Origin: Macrobrachium rosenbergii | Lineage: Eukaryota; Arthropoda; Malacostraca; Decapoda; Palaemonidae | Direction: 5' to 3' | Length of the DNA: 64,000 nt | Assembly (NCBI RefSeq): GCF_040412425.1 | Contig: NC_089756.1 | Coordinates: 3,708,998-3,772,997 of the forward strand | The notes under the pieces: generated by a model | The model's database searches: none | What the model saw: the letters and a program-made list of their open reading frames with translations, nothing else | Told to the model about the DNA's origin: nothing | Made by a program: the position numbers and the translations under genes | Shown: one piece after another, positions 1 through 57,761 of the stretch | How the letters are laid out: each line of letters begins with the position of its first letter | How positions within the stretch are numbered: the stretch's first letter is position 1

Positions 1-181
1 ATGCTTTCCTCAACTCACACTGCCCTTTTCCGATGTGAATATTGGCCAGTTGCTGACCAACAACGCTGAGCCTGAAAAGCGAATTATAAGGAAAATAGAA
101 AAGATCCTGTACAGGATAAATTCTCAAAATACAGCCATCCTTTTCAATAAGACCTACCTGAAAGAGCGTCTACTCCCCTCA

Positions 182-220
<39 letters not shown>

Positions 221-305
221 TGAATATCTAGTCAGTGGCCCCTATGGTGGGCTTGTTCCATAAGAATATGGTTCATCTTTTGAATAGTAATAATAACAAT
301 AATCA
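1..305. other. 3' flank of the receptor gene: (AAT)n and a repeat fragment
   Basis: After the stop codon the minus strand runs into an (AAT)n-type microsatellite (181-219) and a fragment (224-275) of a dispersed repeat seen again at 5,128 and 63,586 (motif around GGGCTTGTTCCATAAGAATA). No AATAAA was found on the minus strand here, so the 3' end of the transcript is not defined. Confidence 0.7.
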
Positions 306-45487
<45,182 letters not shown>

Positions 45488-45489
45488 CT

Positions 45490-46050
45490 GAGAATGCATT
45501 TTAGATTATTAATTAGTTTTTACACAAAAATACATGCCATTCTGTCCACACAAACAACAAAATCTGGTAAAATGTATTGCATTACAGAGACAATGGTTTT
45601 CTCTCTTTATTGTAGATGAATTGAAATGATAAAATAAGCCTAAGGTAACCTTGTTTGTATTGTATATGAAAGTGAAAGAAAAGTGAATGTTGTTCAGATT
45701 TAACATAAGTAGGTATTTTCTTAAATTTGTGATACATTGTAACACTTATAGTGCTCTTCAAAACTGTCAACAAAGGTGTTAGCTTTCTTATGTGATCTAA
45801 ATTTGTGTGTACCCTGTACTCCTAAAAACAACTAGTTATTAGATGCTAAGATAACCCATTTTCAAAATACTGTACTTAAAGTGCTCATATTTGTAAGTTT
45901 TTTCCTTCCCACTTTATTCAAAATGTGAATCTCTTTTACAATTGTGAATGATATATGGGGCCTTACATGAAATCAAGGTCTAGAGAATATGAAATGGATA
46001 ACAACCAACCTGTATCTTTAGAAGTTAATTGAAGGACTGAATACTATCCA
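45490..46050. other. AT-rich stretch without a recognised feature
   Basis: No exon, promoter or repeat was recognised upstream of the candidate exon at 45,487. Confidence 0.4.
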
Positions 46051-46054
46051 GAAT

Positions 46055-46247
<193 letters not shown>

Positions 46248-46283
46248 AACTGAATCACGAAAATATGAAACGTGATGAATATA

Positions 46284-46462
46284 TAAAGATAAAATCCACG
46301 AAGGAAAGGGAAATACTAGAGTGTTGCGAGGCCTTTCGAATGTCTGTCGTTCTTTACTTAGCAGACAAGTAAAGGACAACAGGCAGTCGAAAGGCCTCGC
46401 AGCACTCCAGTGTTTCCCTTCCCTTCATGGATTTCATCTTTTTATATATATATGCATACATG

Positions 46463-46541
<79 letters not shown>
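46284..46541. repeat. Hairpin repeat followed by (AT)n
   Basis: Arms 46,284-46,361 and 46,366-46,441 are complementary over nearly 80 bp (shared GCGAGGCCTTTCGA, CTTTACTT, GGAAAGGGAAA) with a very short loop. (AT)n lies on both sides (46,106-46,222 and 46,466-46,541). Non-coding. Confidence 0.9.
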
Positions 46542-46546
<5 letters not shown>

Positions 46547-46559
46547 TATATATATAAAT

Positions 46560-47235
46560 GAATGTTTGTATATAAGTTTGGCTTCTATAGAAATCCAAAC
46601 CACTTGACAGACCCAGACAAAATTTTGCACACGGCCTCTATGTCACTCCAGAAATGTTTTTAACTCAAAATCAAACCCCTACCCCGTGACAGACACACAG
46701 ACACAGACAAAAGAAATAAAATTTTCGTTTTTACGGCACCTTTTCCTTCAGATTTCTGGGTTTATTCTCATTTTTCAGCTGACGTTTCAACTTTTCTTCT
46801 GGCGCTGCCTGATGATCTGAATTTATGTGAAATTTAATCATAATTTATGGTAATCATTAATATAATTGTTAATTACCTCGACAAAATCAACACTGAAAAT
46901 TAATATCGGTAATTTCTGTAAGTAGAGTTTCAATTACCGCAGCCGAGAACGGCCTCCCCATCCTCGCATGTGCAGTAGCTGATGGCTCAGCCTGACTTCA
47001 ATATGTACAATATTCCCTTTTTTTATTCGTTGAAATGTGAATTTCCTTATGAATTTGTTCGTTTCTTCTTCATGTTTATCTTCGGAATTCGCTATAGTGA
47101 CTGCTTTGTGACTATACGGTGACGTATTTCGTAATAAAGTCGGGTTTAAATGAGGTCTGAAACTAACCATCAGGTAGTTTGGAAACACCACCGCCACGAA
47201 CACCAACTTCACCATAGAGAAACCACCTCAACCAA
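46560..47235. other. Stretch without a supported feature
   Basis: Contains a minus-strand ATG (47,215) followed by a 16-codon hydrophobic stretch and a GTTAGT donor at 47,167, which could be a signal-peptide exon but fits neither downstream phase; see rejected items. No other element was recognised. Confidence 0.35.

Positions 47236-47237
<2 letters not shown>

Positions 47238-47305
<68 letters not shown>
47238..47305. repeat. (CT)n microsatellite
   Basis: About 66 bp of uninterrupted CT. Shorter CT-rich tracts follow at 47,380-47,420 and 47,500-47,565. Confidence 0.97.
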
Positions 47306-47308
<3 letters not shown>

Positions 47309-47786
47309 GCATCACTCAAACAATATGGAGTGGAATTTATCTATGAGATTTTTAACTATTGCAAGTAAATTCATGATTGCAATCTCTTTTTCTCTCTTTA
47401 TCTCTCTATCTTTCTCATTTATGAATTCCCTTTATGAATGGGGTTACCATCAATTCATACTGGAAAAAACTTGGGAATGTTTGCCCCTGCAAGTCTGTCA
47501 TTCTCTCTCCCTCTCTTTTCTTTCTTTTTTCTTTCTCTCTTTCTTTCTTTCTCTCTCTCTCTTTCACCATTTTAAAGGTAAGTGCCAGGATATACGTATG
47601 CTGTACAACATGTATATATCATGTTTATTTAAAGTAATGAATTCAAGACAGAATTTTTAATCACAGGAAAGAAAAGTATTTTTAATGATAGTACACATAC
47701 TTTCCACGACAAAACAACTCAAATGGATGAAGGAAATTTTTGAGTTCTTCAAAGTTCTTCTGAGCAGCACCTGGTTGGTCAGCTAG

Positions 47787-47892
<106 letters not shown>

Positions 47893-48682
47893 AATACATA
47901 CATACATGCATATACTCGTATATATATATTGTTACGTGTGTCCTTCTGCTATTGATTTTAATTATTAGTTTCTTTGATTTATATTGCCTTCCTTTACCTA
48001 AGACCCACTTAATTCTGTCAATTAAGGCTAAACTTACCTCTGAAGGACAGATAGTGAATAGATCAGGTCACCATCTAACACTCGTTAACAAAGAATAGAC
48101 ATAACCACATGAATGAAATCAGCAAAATTACTGGAACACTAGTTGCAGCAAAACAAGTAATTTAAATAGAATTAAATGGATTATTTACTGGAGCTAACAG
48201 CACCTCATATTATGGGTCCGACTTCGGACAAATCTCAATGCTACATAGAATGAATGCAACAGATTTGGGTTCTCAGACGCTGTATCAGGAATTTAGTGCA
48301 AAGTGGGATTAAGGCTTCTTGATACTAATGATGCAGATTTTTCTCCCAGAAAGAGGATCTTGCACAGGCCCAAGGCGTACTTAATTCTGGAAAAGACGTA
48401 TCCAGATAACAACCTTGTATTATAGAAAATCTCACTTGTCATTACTAATCACAAGGGGATGATTCTTTGTTCAAAAATAATACGTTTAAACCATGGAGGA
48501 TAGATTATGTGACTTCACTAAACAACAATAATTGTACTTGATAGATAACTTTATAAATGGGATATGTTTTATTAGGCTTTCTTAGTCAGTGACTGCTTAA
48601 GAGAGGAAAATTTGAACAAGGGAATATGAGAGTTTCAGTCAAAGGAAAAGAGAACTGGGAACAACTGTCAATTCAGACTTAC

Positions 48683-48889
48683 TGCTAGGTTAGCTAATGC
48701 AGTGATCAGCTGCATGAGGTTCCTTGGTCCGTTGAAATAGTAAATTTCTCCTCTGTTTAAACGAAGGAGGGAAAGGAGGGACGACAGCCTTAGCCACATC
48801 TGGACACTGAGACGGCTGTGTAGAGAGTCCAGAGCCGGGGCAGTTTCTCTTGTCGCTTGTTTCAAAACTCTGCCTACCCAGGGCTTGAC
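48683..48889 (-). CDS. Unidentified 69-codon exon with intact splice sites
   Basis: Acceptor GTTCTCCTTTCAG (exon from 48,889) and consensus donor CTAGCA|GTAAGT (exon ends at 48,683). It is 207 nt, phase 0 at both ends, with no internal stop. It encodes KPWVGRVLKQATRETAP..., a leucine-rich MWLRLSSLLSLLRLNRGE and YYFNGPRNLMQLITALANLA. I do not recognise the family. A diverged inverted copy lies at about 49,730-49,953. It lies upstream of the receptor exons on the same strand but its phase does not match the candidate exon at 45,487, so it may belong to another gene or to a mobile element. Confidence 0.55.
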
Positions 48890-49140
48890 CTGAAAGGAGA
48901 ACAGACTCACCAGTACAAAGGTCACAGAAAAGTAAGCTTAAGGTACAGACTACCTAAGGTCTGTCCTAGCAAAACCTATCCCTTTTTATATTCCTCTGAA
49001 CTAAAATTCTTACCCCTTTGATGGTTGGGGTCTGTTCAAAACAACTCCTGCCCGCCTGCTTCTTCCTACATCGTATGCCCTCTTATCAAGAAAGATATTT
49101 TCTTGTATTCGATTAAAGCAAGGAAAAGAGGTCGAACAGG

Positions 49141-49458
<318 letters not shown>

Positions 49459-49729
49459 ATATTAACTGTTCTGACCTCCCTTCCTTGCTTTAATAGAAAT
49501 ATAAAAAAAAAGGCTTTCTCTTTGTTAAAGTAAGAGGGCATACAAGGTAGGGAAGCAAGCGAGCTGGAGTTGCTCCCAAAACCCAACCATCAAAAGGGGT
49601 AGGAATGTTAGTTTAGAGGCATATCAGACAGGATAGGTTTTGTTAGGACCACCCTTAGCTAGATTGTACTTGAAGATCACTTTTTTATGACCTTTGTACT
49701 GGCGAGTTTTTTGTCGTTTTTCAGATGCT

Positions 49730-49953
49730 ACCTGTGCCCAAGCCAAGGCAGTTTTAGGGAGGAGTTTGAAGCAACCACCCACACCATTAGCCCAGCTTGG
49801 AAGCAGTCTAAAGGCAACCACGCGAGAGGCAACACACATAACAGGCGTCTCTCATAGCCCACCCTTTGTTCTCCCCCCTTTGTCGAACAGTCGGGGAAAT
49901 TGCCATTTCAACAGACCCAGGGCTTCCGATGCAATTGATCACTGCATTATCTA
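49730..49953 (+). pseudogene. Diverged inverted copy of the 69-codon exon
   Basis: The plus strand retains RSLKQPP at the start and, in another frame, GEIAISTDPGLPMQLITALS followed by IPA and a GTAAGTCT donor, parallel to GEIYYF...MQLITAL on the left arm. Frames are shifted between the two ends, so this copy is degraded although its donor is intact. Confidence 0.65.
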
Positions 49954-50162
49954 TCCCAGCAGTAAGTCTAGAGATGACAATTACCCCCAGTTCTCTTTCC
50001 CTTCATCTTAATGCTCCTTTTTCATGTTTCAAGTTTTCCTCTCTTAAACAGTAACTGACTAAGGAAAATCCTAGTAAAACCATATCCCATTTATGAAGTT
50101 AAATATATAAAGTACTATTTTTGTTGCCCAGTGTAATTGCATAAATTATCCTCCATGGTGTT

Positions 50163-50398
50163 AAAAAAAGAAACACAATTAAAGTTAAGAGTAGTTATAA
50201 AGACACCTTGTCTCAACAGAGTTTAGTTGCTGTATGGAAAATGCACTGAAATTAAGCAAGAAGGGCGTGGTTTAAGCTATGTACAAGGGAACAGATGAAG
50301 AGTGTCTGTTTACTTTTGGTGCATTTTCATGCAACAACTGAACTCCGTTGAGACAAGGTGTCTTTTTAATTACTCTTACCTTTGTGTTTCTTTTTTTT
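50163..50398. repeat. Hairpin repeat, ~80-bp arms
   Basis: 50,163-50,246 is complementary to 50,319-50,398: AAAGAAACACAA, AGACACCTTGTCTCAAC and AAAATGCAC appear inverted on the far side. The loop is about 70 bp. It abuts the right end of the larger inverted duplication. Confidence 0.88.
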
Positions 50399-50609
50399 GA
50401 GAGCAATTTTTATTTCAATGTTGTATCTTGCTTTGCTTTGCTTTATTCAATGTGTTTTGTATGTCAACAAAAAGTAATTTGTTATGCTGTATTGTTTATC
50501 AGTTTTTTATCTTTTATTTTAGCCTGGATGATGAGACATTGGCATCGAAACGTCGCAGTAAGAATAAAGTGAATTATGTTTCATGCTGTCTTCTTCTATG
50601 CCTTCTGGT

Positions 50610-50610
<1 letters not shown>

Positions 50611-50678
<68 letters not shown>

Positions 50679-50850
50679 ACTGGTGTGAGAGCGAGGCTAT
50701 TCCTTAGCAAAATACACAAGTAAGCACTAAAGCAGACAACTTGGTATACATGGGTTTTCCTGGATTCATCACGGCCTACGTTTCGAGATCCCTCTTTCAT
50801 CTTCAAGGCTAAAAGTACAAAGTGAAATATACAAATACAGCAAGAAATGT
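50611..50850. repeat. (AT)n-(GT)n tract with a single-arm relative of the next palindrome
   Basis: (AT)n at 50,611-50,632 and (GT)n to 50,675, followed at 50,725-50,850 by sequence related to the right arm of the 50,972-51,608 palindrome (AGCACTAAAGC, CATCACGGCCTACGTTTCGA, GGCTAAAAGTACAAAGT). Confidence 0.85.
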
Positions 50851-50894
50851 TAGTATATATGTACAAATAAATTATAATAAAGTAAAACTTCAAT

Positions 50895-50940
50895 GTTATT
50901 TTAGGTTTACCTTCAATACAGAAGGTAAACCTAAAATAAC
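50895..50940. repeat. Perfect 20-bp-arm hairpin
   Basis: GTTATTTTAGGTTTACCTTC (50,895-50,914) is followed after six bases (AATACA) by its exact reverse complement (50,921-50,940). Confidence 0.95.
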
Positions 50941-50971
50941 ACTGTTAAAAAGAGAAAGACCAAGAATGTTT

Positions 50972-51590
<619 letters not shown>

Positions 51591-51608
<18 letters not shown>

Positions 51609-52040
51609 CAGGACGGACGAAGCTTGGCACTGCTTGGGGCATGCAAGTGGCCCCGGCAGGAATTTGGCATCTCCGGAAGGGAGATCTGATTGGGGCCCTG
51701 GCACTGGCACTGAGGCAGGGCCGGGCACTGGAATTGGATCAGGAACCGATCGAGGGGGCCACTGTACATCATACTCAGGTGGCACTGGTGGGGACTGCAC
51801 GTCCTCCTGGTACCCAGGGGGCGCCAGTCTTGACTGAGGGAGAAGCGGGGGAGGATTACTCGCGCCCGAGGAATGATTCAGGGAATGTGGACCCCTTGAT
51901 TGTCGTGATTTCTGTGGGGACTGAAAGTCCTGTCCCAAGATGACGTCATAGCCTCCGGGGAGATGGCTTGCTACTGCAAGATTGCAAATTTTGGATTGGT
52001 GAGGTCTTGTGACTCTCAATTGGACCGTAGGGAGTATCAT
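51591..52040 (-). pseudogene. LTR-retrotransposon protease remnant
   Basis: Follows the Gag frame in a different reading frame. Contains SHLPGGYDVILGQDF, the usual C-terminal block of a Ty3/gypsy-type aspartic protease, then a Pro-rich tail. At the end of the Gag frame the expected Asp-Thr-Gly active site seems to be replaced by Asp-Glu-Asn-Ser-Ser, followed by a stop. The element stops at about 51,604 at the junction with the palindrome arm; no reverse transcriptase, RNase H or integrase is present. Confidence 0.7.
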
Positions 52041-52050
52041 TTTAAATTGA

Positions 52051-53463
52051 TTATTCCCTCGATCGTGACGAGTTTTCGTCTATTGACGACAGCTCCATAG
52101 GGAACTCTGTCCCTTCAGATGAGGGAGATTTGCGCGCCCGAGTCCTCGAATGCAGTGACTCGGCGCGCGGGGTGGCTACCTCATGGGGAGTCACGTATAC
52201 AGGCCCTTCAGCGGGAGGGCCTAATGACTTGGGATCTGTGACGGCCAAGGCGATGGTGGGAGTATTTGATTTATTATTGCGTGGGCATTTCGCCCATGCG
52301 GGAGAATGGCCATAAACCTTGCACACCGTGCAAAAGGTCTGGCTAAAGTCTTTCCGCGCTGCCCCTGTGGAGGGCGCAGGCGAGTTATTTGGCGGTTTTC
52401 CGGGAGAGAGAGGCGCCGGTTTCTTGCTCCGGCACTGTTCGGAGGAATGCCCCGTTTTCTTGCAATAATGGCAAGTTATGGGCTTGCCCGAGTTCCCATT
52501 TTTGTGGGAATTTGATCCTCCGAGGAGGGACAAGGGATTTATCTTCCGCCGCATGGATCCTTCTTGAGGGTGGTGAGTTTCCCACATATCTGCTATTCGG
52601 CAACACTCGGTGAGTGTTGCTGGGGCTTTTTCCACTATATGAGTGGCGAGGGCAGGAGGGGCGTAGCGCAGGAAATGCTCGAATTTAAACCACTCAAGTA
52701 CCTCGGCGGCGCTTGTGGCTCCTTCGGAATCGAGCCATTTCGTTAATGCCCGCTCCGAATGGTACGCCCAATCGGACCAAGTCTGGCCTGCTTCCCTGGG
52801 CTGTTCTCTCCAACGTCTCCTCCACCGCTCGGGGGTAATCTCGTACGCCTTCGTAACTGCTTGGCGTACGGCTTCCCAGTTTCCCCTATCGTCTGCTGAA
52901 AGGGCGTGGTAGGCAACGAGGGCCTTTCCGCCCAGGAATTTAGTGAGAACAAGGGAGAGTTCCGCGGGGGAGAGATTGCAGCACTCCAGGACTCGTTCGG
53001 CCCTTTCAAGCCATACTTCAGGTTCGGACTCTGTCCATTTTGGCATGAACAAGTGAGCTTGGCTGAGGGCACTCATTCCCGCGGCAGGGGGCGGGTGGGT
53101 GGCGTGCTGTCATTCTAGCACCTGGAGCTCATGGGCGCGTTCTCTCTCTCTCTCCTGCTCTTGGGCAATTCTTTCTCTCTCTCTCTCCTCACGTTCTCTC
53201 TCCTCTCGTTGCTCTTGGGCAATTCTTTCTCTCTCTCTCTCCGCACGTTCTCTCTCCTTCTCCTGCTCTTGGGCAATTCTTTCTCTCTCTCTCTCCTGCC
53301 GTTCTCTCTCCTTCTCCTCCCGTTCTCTTGCTCTCTCCGCCTTGGCATCGTCCACTCGCTCTTGAACCCATTCTCTCAGATCTTGCCTCGATAGTCCCAT
53401 GTCCTTCCCAGCGGACAGGTAGAATTTGAAATCCTCGTTTTGTTGGGCTCTGGTATTAGCCAT
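52051..53463 (-). pseudogene. Gag of a Ty3/gypsy-like LTR retrotransposon, one in-frame stop
   Basis: One frame of 471 codons from ATG at 53,463 to TAA at 52,051, broken only by TGA at 53,112-53,110. The N-terminal part (53,463-53,113) is a basic/acidic coiled coil made of imperfect repeats with IAQEQ and (E/R)n. The second part has a capsid-like block (MPKWTESEPEVWLERAERVL, WSDWAYHSERALTKWL) and a zinc knuckle CHYCKKTGHSSEQC, then a second Cys/His cluster CTVCKVYGHSPAWAKC. Structural Gag role by family knowledge. The stop is probably a CGA-to-TGA change, but readthrough cannot be excluded. Confidence 0.82.
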
Positions 53464-53837
53464 CTTGAAATAATGGTTATATGGTTAGTCTGAAAAGACT
53501 CAGGTTGTCTGAAAAGACTCAATTGCAGGAATCTGAAACACTTAATTGTTCAGACTGCAGGAGAATGGATCTGTCTGAATAAGACAGTTGATTAGTAAGT
53601 CTGAGGAGACTTTTGTTAAAATTTTATATGTCTTGGAAAGACATGGTTGTTCTTGGCGAACGAATTTTAACATGTGTCTCGGAAGACGTAGTTGGATTTT
53701 GTCACGCTCGGACTTGGCCGGCTGTAGCGTGAAGTTAAGGAGTTGTTCTAACGAACTAGAATGATCAGTCCCGTAAGGCCTTAGATGTGTGTGAACTACA
53801 CTATATAATGTCTCAAAAGGACTTAATTTTGGGTTCC

Positions 53838-54345
53838 ACAGGGAATGAGAAATTCTCGCCACGTGCGACGAGAACTTTAGGAGTCTCTGAGGACTTGGAA
53901 TTTGGAGAAATTCTCGCCACGTGCGACGTAGAATTTTAGTATGAGTCTCTGAGGACTGGGAATTTGGAGAAATTCTCGCCAAGTGCGACGTAGAATTTTA
54001 GTAGGAGTCTCTGAGGACTGGGAATTTGGAGAAATTCTCGCCAAGTGCGACATAGAATCTTAGGAGTCTTGAAGGACTTGGAATTGTGGAATTTGGAGGA
54101 ATTCTCGCCACGTGCGATGTAGAATTTTAGGAGTCTCTGAGGACTTGGAATTGTGGAATTTGGAGGAATTCTCGCCACGTGCGACGTAGAATTTTAGGAG
54201 TCTCTGAGGACTTGGAATTGTGGAATTTAGAGGAATTCTCGCCACGTGTGACGTAGAATTTTAGGAGTCTCTGAGGACTTGGAATTGTGGAATTTGGAGG
54301 AATTCTCGCCACGTGCGACGTAGAATTTTAGGAGTATCTGAGGAC
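53838..54345. repeat. 67-bp tandem repeat in the retrotransposon leader
   Basis: About eight units; the right-hand ones are 67 bp, the left ones shorter (about 57-63 bp). Each carries ATTCTCGCCACGTGCGACG, TAGAATTTTAGGAGTCT and GAGGACTTGGAATTTGG. It lies between the Gag start and the putative primer-binding site. Short MARIPPNS-type frames here are repeat artefacts. Confidence 0.92.
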
Positions 54346-54349
54346 TTGG

Positions 54350-56395
54350 AAATACGATTCGTCCCTTAGGACTTGGAAATTACTAACGGGAAAACCCAAA
54401 GAAAAATGTTTGCTGAGAAATGAATGAAAAAAAAAGGCTGCACACGCGGGTACGGGCGGGGGGGGCTGGCGGGTGAAGGACGCCTAACCATCACCGGAGT
54501 TATTTTTAGATTCTGTGTGAATGGACCCGTCTATTTATAGACCGTCTGGGGTTCCGGGGAATTTCCCAGTCGTCTGAGAGGATAACAGTAAAACAACCTA
54601 GTAATTTTCCCTATAAGCGGAGTTTAAATTTCGCTTTCCTAACACCTAGCTCGAATTCTAACTACACTGAGAGAATTTCAGCAATGCAAGCTGACTTCGT
54701 CTTGTCCCACGTGGGAATTTATTCGCACCTAAATAACAGTTCGCTAATCCGAAATGCGAAGTAAAATTTATCACAGAGGAATTTCTTTCACACTATTCTT
54801 CGAAGCAAAAGATATGGCAAAGATTTTAACACAGAGGAATTTCGCACTATTCCTCGAAGCAAAGGATGGTTAGCACTGGTTATTTCCTAACTACCTATCC
54901 TGAAAGGCATGCATTAACGAATCTAATACGGCGGTTCTTTTCTCTCAGTGAATACATGCGTCCCTATTTCTAATTCCTAGGAACAGTCACGATTGTAAAA
55001 AGGTTTTGCTAAGATAAACACATTACTTACGTGGAATTTCCGAATCTGTGTGCTGGTTTTACACAAAAGGTTCGTAATTGTCTTGTACCCAGCTTAGCTT
55101 TGCTAATAGCTGATCTGGCAAGTTGCAAATGCAATAAAGCAACACTAAGGGAACTGCAACTGCAAAACGAGATCCTGGCAAGGTCGCCATTTTTACGTTT
55201 TTCCTGGCGATTTAGTTTGAAATATTCTCTGTGAGACAGGTAGCAACAATTTAAGGTAATTTAGCCTTGTGATTCTGACTTCGTGGGTCCAGAAAAACGT
55301 AAAAAGAGTAAAACAAAGGGGAATTTCATATGAGCGTAGGGCTCTTGTTACTGAGGGAAATATTACGTAAAACACGTGGGCAAATTTAAAGAAGTGTATT
55401 TACATAAATGACTTAGTACGTGAAAGAGGAACGCAAGTAGATAATTGATCCTGAAGGGGATTCCTACGGGATGAATGAAACTGGGGGATTCCAGACACAG
55501 TCCAAGAAGCTTCCACGAAATAGGGTCCCTCTGAAATGAGAGATATGCACATTATATGCCAGTAATGAAAATAGACAAAAGAATAATGAATTCGAAGCTG
55601 CACTGAGGGTGCCAAAGGGCTTCGATGAATTAATAAGGACTTAGTACTGCCATGCTAGAGGCGCACGGACATTAGACAAGGGATTCGTTGATTAATGGCG
55701 CTCAATTCAAGCAAATGTTACGAGGAAAAAGCGTGACTGAATGGAGGTTTTCCAGGGCACATTACCGTAAGACAGGTGTGGTTCCAACGTGGAAAATTGG
55801 TCTGTGGATGAATTGCAATTTCCGAGGGCGAGTTCTTCCACATGTTAGGATGCAAGGGCACGGCGATGGGGACTTCTCGAAGAAGGGCAACGCGTGGGAA
55901 TTTCACGAAAGGCCGGGCATGTGGGGCATCCGGCAGGTCAACTGTGGATCGAGCAAGTGGCTTGCAGTCGAAGGGCACGAGGATAAAGTATACTTTGAAA
56001 AGGGTCACGTGGTTAGCTAGGGGCTCTGCCAAGGGCAGGGGGCTTGGTCCTTACTCCCGCCAGTCCAGCGCACGTGTGTCAGGTCGAGGCCTTGTGTTTT
56101 CTTTTATCTCCTCTTATGGGGCAAGGGGCACTTCCAACATATGGGGGTGTTGAATCATCTCCAGCTGATGCCCGCAGGAGTTTTGCCTGCAAGGAAACTG
56201 CCAGACAGAGATCACTTTGCCTCGAAGAAAGATCTTAAAGGGAGTGGCCTTAATCTTTTAAACCCTTGTATTCTGACTGTGCGAAGTCGATAGACAGATG
56301 GTCTATCGATCGAGCGCTCGCAGTAAATGAAAACAACAGAACAAACAACAACAACAAAAGAGGGGGAGGCAATTTGCTAGCGAGTTCTTGCTAAT
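54350..56395. other. Retrotransposon leader and possible LTR region
   Basis: Between the 67-bp repeats and an (AT)n tract. A 110-codon plus frame (55,688-56,020) has no recognisable domain and I do not accept it as a gene. Nothing else was identified apart from the possible primer-binding site. Confidence 0.35.
55171..55189 (-). promoter_or_regulatory. Putative tRNA primer-binding site of the LTR element
   Basis: The minus strand reads TGGCGACCTTGCCAGGATC, which starts TGG and is complementary to a plausible tRNA 3' end (GGTCGCCA; arginine-type acceptor stems look similar). It lies about 1.7 kb upstream of the Gag start, on the right strand. The tRNA was not checked and the adjacent LTR could not be delimited because no second LTR is in the window. 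Confidence 0.45.
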
Positions 56396-56396
56396 C

Positions 56397-56550
<154 letters not shown>

Positions 56551-56559
56551 ATATATTTA

Positions 56560-57430
56560 TAAATATTACTGCTGTTCACCCTCATAACATTTGTCTGTAG
56601 TAATATCAGCCTGGCCAAGACAGGGAACAGCCTTTTGTCCCGCATTAGGACCGTCTTCAGTTCAAACTTCAATGTCCGTTGTAGCAAAGAGCCCAGTAGC
56701 ATTAGGTATTTAACCCCATAAGAAAAATTTCCATATCCGACCTTAAGATAGGTGGTCTTAAAGCTTTTTCTACCTGTTCTACTTGACGGATGTGTTGACA
56801 AAATTTCAGACCCCGAGGGCATACGACGTGCTAAGTGTTTTGACCCAGCGCTGGTCAGACAAGGGAGAGATACTTAAACTATCGCGGAGAGCAGACTTTT
56901 TTTTTTTGGTCTCTCCATCTTTTGTCTATGTACTAAGAGAAGTTGCGAATCAAATCCAGAACTTCCGATCGACAGTTGATGCGCAACAAGCTTCGTATAA
57001 CGGTAAGTCTGGAATTTTAGTTCATCCTTCGTCGAAGTACTTTATCTTCCACTTTATTTCAGTTTTTCGTGTTTCATTCTCCAGCCACCATTTACGGTAG
57101 ATGCTTTTACGAAGTCTAGATTAAGCCAAATTATTATATTGTTTAGCTTCATCCAAATTATTCCAGTAAGACTAGGGATTAGGGTAAGCAAGTCATTTCA
57201 ATTCTTTAAGCATGCTTTGTGTCTCGAATCCATTGTTTGGAAGAGCTGTTGTGATTTTGTGTTTAATACCATCTTAACGAGTAGAGATTTTTTCTGCGTC
57301 CGCAGTTGGCAACGTTTATCATAAAGTCTTTATTCCTTGAATATTCTTTGTTAAGGTTAATTACCCTTAACTGGCGACCTTTGGTTAATATAACGACTGT
57401 CTTTAAGGTTAATTCGTAGCTTCAAGTGAC
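56560..57430. other. Stretch without a recognised feature
   Basis: Unique-looking sequence with only short open frames. No splice-bounded exon similar to a known family was seen. Confidence 0.4.
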
Positions 57431-57432
57431 AG

Positions 57433-57516
57433 GTTACGTGTGTCCTTGGCATGCAGGGCCGTGTAAAAATTACGTAAATCAAGTAATAAACTGATCAGCC
57501 AAGATGCACTCGTAAC
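57433..57516. repeat. 84-bp mini-element with inverted ends
   Basis: Begins GTTACGTGTGTCCTTGGC and ends GCCAAGATGCACTCGTAAC; the ends are imperfect inverted repeats. The first 15 bases also occur at 47,931-47,945. Could be a tiny MITE or chance. Confidence 0.4.
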
Positions 57517-57517
57517 A

Positions 57518-57761
<244 letters not shown>

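Noticed and set aside
47168..47215. Minus ATG followed by MVKLVFVAVVFPNYLM and a GTTAGT donor as the signal-peptide exon
   Set aside because: Plausible hydrophobic start but ends in phase 0, matching neither downstream acceptor I favour, and the hydrophobic run is short. Needs transcript support.
47929..47945. TGTTACGTGTGTCC as an LTR start
   Set aside because: Only a 15-base match with 57,433; no downstream retroelement features.
55688..56020. 110-codon plus frame as a gene
   Set aside because: No domain recognised, lies antisense in the presumed LTR/leader of the retrotransposon, no splice or promoter support.
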